The notes under the pieces were generated by a model that saw only the letters and a list, made by a program, of their open reading frames with translations, was not told where the DNA came from and did not search any database. From Synechococcus sp. LTW-R (GTDB lineage Bacteria > Cyanobacteriota > Cyanobacteriia > PCC-6307 > Cyanobiaceae): a stretch of DNA of 64,000 bases. The stretch covers positions 558,001 to 622,000 of the forward strand of contig NZ_CP059060.1 of the NCBI RefSeq assembly GCF_014217875.1, written 5' to 3'. A program made the position numbers and the translations under genes. Every line of letters begins with the position of its first letter. Position 1 is the first letter of the stretch. This document shows positions 62,342 to 64,000 of this stretch, in pieces.

Positions 62342-64000
62342 CTAAGCGGAGAAATAACGGGCCTGGCTGTGGAGGGCCACCAGCGCTGTGGTGCTCTGCT
62401 CGGGCTCCAATTGGTCGCTCTCGTCCATGCTCAGACCAATCCGCTCACTACCAAGCCAGCGCAGCTGCTGCCGAGAATCGGGAACGTTCGGACAGGCCGG
62501 ATAGCCAAAGGAGTAGCGGCTGCCGCGGTAGCGCTGGGCCAGGACATCCCGTAGGGGCATGTCTGCTGGATCGGGATAGCCCAATTCGCGGCGGATCCGG
62601 GAGTGGACCCACTCCGCCAGGGCCTCGGCCATTTGAACGCCCAGGCCATGGAAGTAGAGGTAATCGCTGTATTGATCGCCCTTGAACAGGTCTTGGGCGA
62701 AGGCAGTCGCCTGCTCACCCATGGTTACCGCCTGCATGGGCAGCACATCCGATGCACCACTGACGGCATCGCGGTAGAAGTCAGCAATGCAGTAGCGGTT
62801 GCCCGAGCGTTGCCGCGGCAGATCAAACCGCCCCAGCTCGCTCTGCGGTTGCTCCGGGTCAAACACGACCAGCGCATTGCCCTCGCGCCCGCACGGGTAG
62901 TAGCCGTAGGCCACTCGAGGGGTGAGCAGGCCTTCATCGATGCAGCGTTGCTTCCAATGGGCGAGGACGGGCTCCGCCTTCTCGGCCAGCATCGCTTCGT
63001 AGTCCTCGCGGGACTGCCCTTGGGCCTTGCGCAACTGCCACTGGCCGGCGAAGAGGGCATTGCGATCGAGGAATCCGAAGACCTCCTCAATGTCGATCGC
63101 GTCTTCGAGCAGCACCTGACTACCCCAGAAGGGGGGAGTGATTGCAGCCTCCTCCGGCACGCTCTCGGAGCGGTCCGTCGAGACAGCGACGGCTGCTGGC
63201 TGTGCGTCGGCGGGCGCTGCGGTCTCGTCCGTGTCAGCACGCTCGTCCGTGTTAACCGCCTCGAGTCCGAGCCCGTCGGGGATCGCTCCGAGGAACCCCT
63301 TAGCGTTATCCCACTGCTCTTCAGCCTTGGCCGTCACCAGGGCATCCATGAAGCGCAGGTCAACGAAGGCGTCGCGCCCGTAAATGACCTGGCCGTTGTA
63401 GACCTCGCGGCAGTCCTTGTTCACGAACCGGGGGGTGAGGGCAGCCCCGCCCAGGATCACGGGGACATTGATCCCGGCCTCGTTGAAGGCGGCGAGGTTG
63501 TCCTTCATGAAGGCTGTTGATTTCACCAACAGTCCGCTCATGGCAATGCAATCGGCCTGGTGTTCTTGCTGCGCCTCGATGATGGCTTCAACGGGTTGTT
63601 TGATCCCCAGGTTGATCACCTCATAGCCGTTGTTCGTGAGGATGATGTCGACCAGGTTCTTGCCGATGTCATGCACATCGCCTTTGACCGTGGCAATCAG
63701 GAACTTGGCCTTGGCGGAGCTCTCACCCTCCACCTTGTCCATCAGGGGCTCGAGGAAAGCCACGGCGGATTTCATCGTCTCGGCGCTTTGCAGGACGAAG
63801 GGCAGCTGCATTTGCCCTGAGCCAAAGAGCTCACCGACCACCTTCATCCCATCCAGCAGGAAGGTGTTGATGATCTGGAGCGGTTTGTAGCTCTCAAGGG
63901 CAATCTTGAGCGCGTCTTCCAAGCCAATGCGCTCACCATCAATGATGTGTTGCTTCAGGCGTTCCTCAATAGGGAGATCAGCCAAGGACGGTCCGGAAGC
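62342..64000 (-). CDS. metH: Cobalamin-dependent methionine synthase, C-terminal part
   Basis: Transfers a methyl group from methyltetrahydrofolate via cobalamin to homocysteine. Only the C-terminal part (about 552 aa) is in the window, since the 5' end runs off the right edge. Visible are the helical cap region, the B12-binding domain with the cobalt-ligand histidine in GDVHDIGKN, and [14 protein letters not shown]. The reactivation domain has [11 protein letters not shown], which binds AdoMet. A low-complexity linker (about residues 246-275) separates the two domains. Its dependence on B12 ties it to the riboswitch-hupE-cobW locus. Confidence 0.95.
   Translation of the reverse strand, partial: ASGPSLADLPIEERLKQHIIDGERIGLEDALKIALESYKPLQIINTFLLDGMKVVGELFGSGQMQLPFVLQSAETMKSAVAFLEPLMDKVEGESSAKAKFLIATVKGDVHDIGKNLVDIILTNNGYEVINLGIKQPVEAIIEAQQEHQADCIAMSGLLVKSTAFMKDNLAAFNEAGINVPVILGGAALTPRFVNKDCREVYNGQVIYGRDAFVDLRFMDALVTAKAEEQWDNAKGFLGAIPDGLGLEAVNTDERADTDETAAPADAQPAAVAVSTDRSESVPEEAAITPPFWGSQVLLEDAIDIEEVFGFLDRNALFAGQWQLRKAQGQSREDYEAMLAEKAEPVLAHWKQRCIDEGLLTPRVAYGYYPCGREGNALVVFDPEQPQSELGRFDLPRQRSGNRYCIADFYRDAVSGASDVLPMQAVTMGEQATAFAQDLFKGDQYSDYLYFHGLGVQMAEALAEWVHSRIRRELGYPDPADMPLRDVLAQRYRGSRYSFGYPACPNVPDSRQQLRWLGSERIGLSMDESDQLEPEQSTTALVALHSQARYFSA

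Noticed and set aside
1-64000. CRISPR array, IS element, integrase or prophage
   Set aside because: I saw no array of spaced direct repeats, no transposase or integrase motif, and no gene run of phage type on either strand.

Overview
The window looks like a stretch of chromosome from a GC-rich unicellular picocyanobacterium of the Synechococcus/Cyanobium group. The main evidence is a phycobilisome core gene (apcD) together with chlorophyll (chlP), cytochrome c (ccsA), photosystem repair (psb32) and proton-extrusion (pxcA) genes. Other support comes from the class II FBPase/SBPase glpX and many small proteins of picocyanobacterial type. Genes are tightly packed with 1-12 nt overlaps. I see no insertion sequence, integrase, prophage or CRISPR array. 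The species call is an inference from gene content, not from a marker comparison.

Layout. 1-9 kb: 3' end of recG, a VanX-like dipeptidase, sulfite reductase (sir), glyS, a fatty acid desaturase, chlP and a VanY-like carboxypeptidase. 9-17.6 kb: a U32 peptidase-family protein, typA, a DUF309 protein, an lptA-lptB-lptF/G run for LPS transport, and ccsA. 17.7-25.7 kb: a carbon-metabolism block with rpe, glpX, hemA, glgC, gnd, pgl, a CIA30-family protein and a small unknown. 25.7-33.7 kb: ilvD, upp, a lumenal pentapeptide protein, a cobalamin riboswitch controlling hupE and cobW, purS-purQ, an S66 carboxypeptidase and a 2-Cys peroxiredoxin. 33.9-38.3 kb: an RpaB/Ycf27-like response regulator, a minus-strand operon with a uridine-kinase-like P-loop protein and a hydrolase, tRNA-Met(CAU) and a LysM/M23 endopeptidase. 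38.4-45.3 kb: trmL, cobU, pxcA, psb32, a TerB-like protein, a CCB-type cytochrome b6f assembly factor, an LptC-like lipoprotein and metG. 45.3-54.2 kb: an FAD oxidoreductase, an RNase II-family gene, rpsR, rpmG, pheT, rlmD and apcD. 54.2-64 kb: a 617-bp gene-poor segment rich in hairpins, an unusual ribbon-helix-helix plus J-domain protein, a DUF3370 protein, a small sigma factor, an Ap4A phosphorylase-like/PhzF/gpsA/DUF2237 operon, two small unknowns and the 3' part of metH.

Themes. Cobalt/B12 economy recurs: riboswitch-hupE-cobW, cobU and the B12-dependent metH. Cell-envelope maintenance is also well represented, with several peptidoglycan peptidases and the Lpt export proteins. The most unusual observations are (i) three genes (desaturase, RNase II-family, sigma factor) whose conserved-looking N-termini run upstream of any ATG/GTG/TTG codon, each with an in-frame CTG; (ii) the hairpin-rich segment after apcD; and (iii) the RHH-J-domain fusion. 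I did not find a clearly new defence or biosynthetic system.
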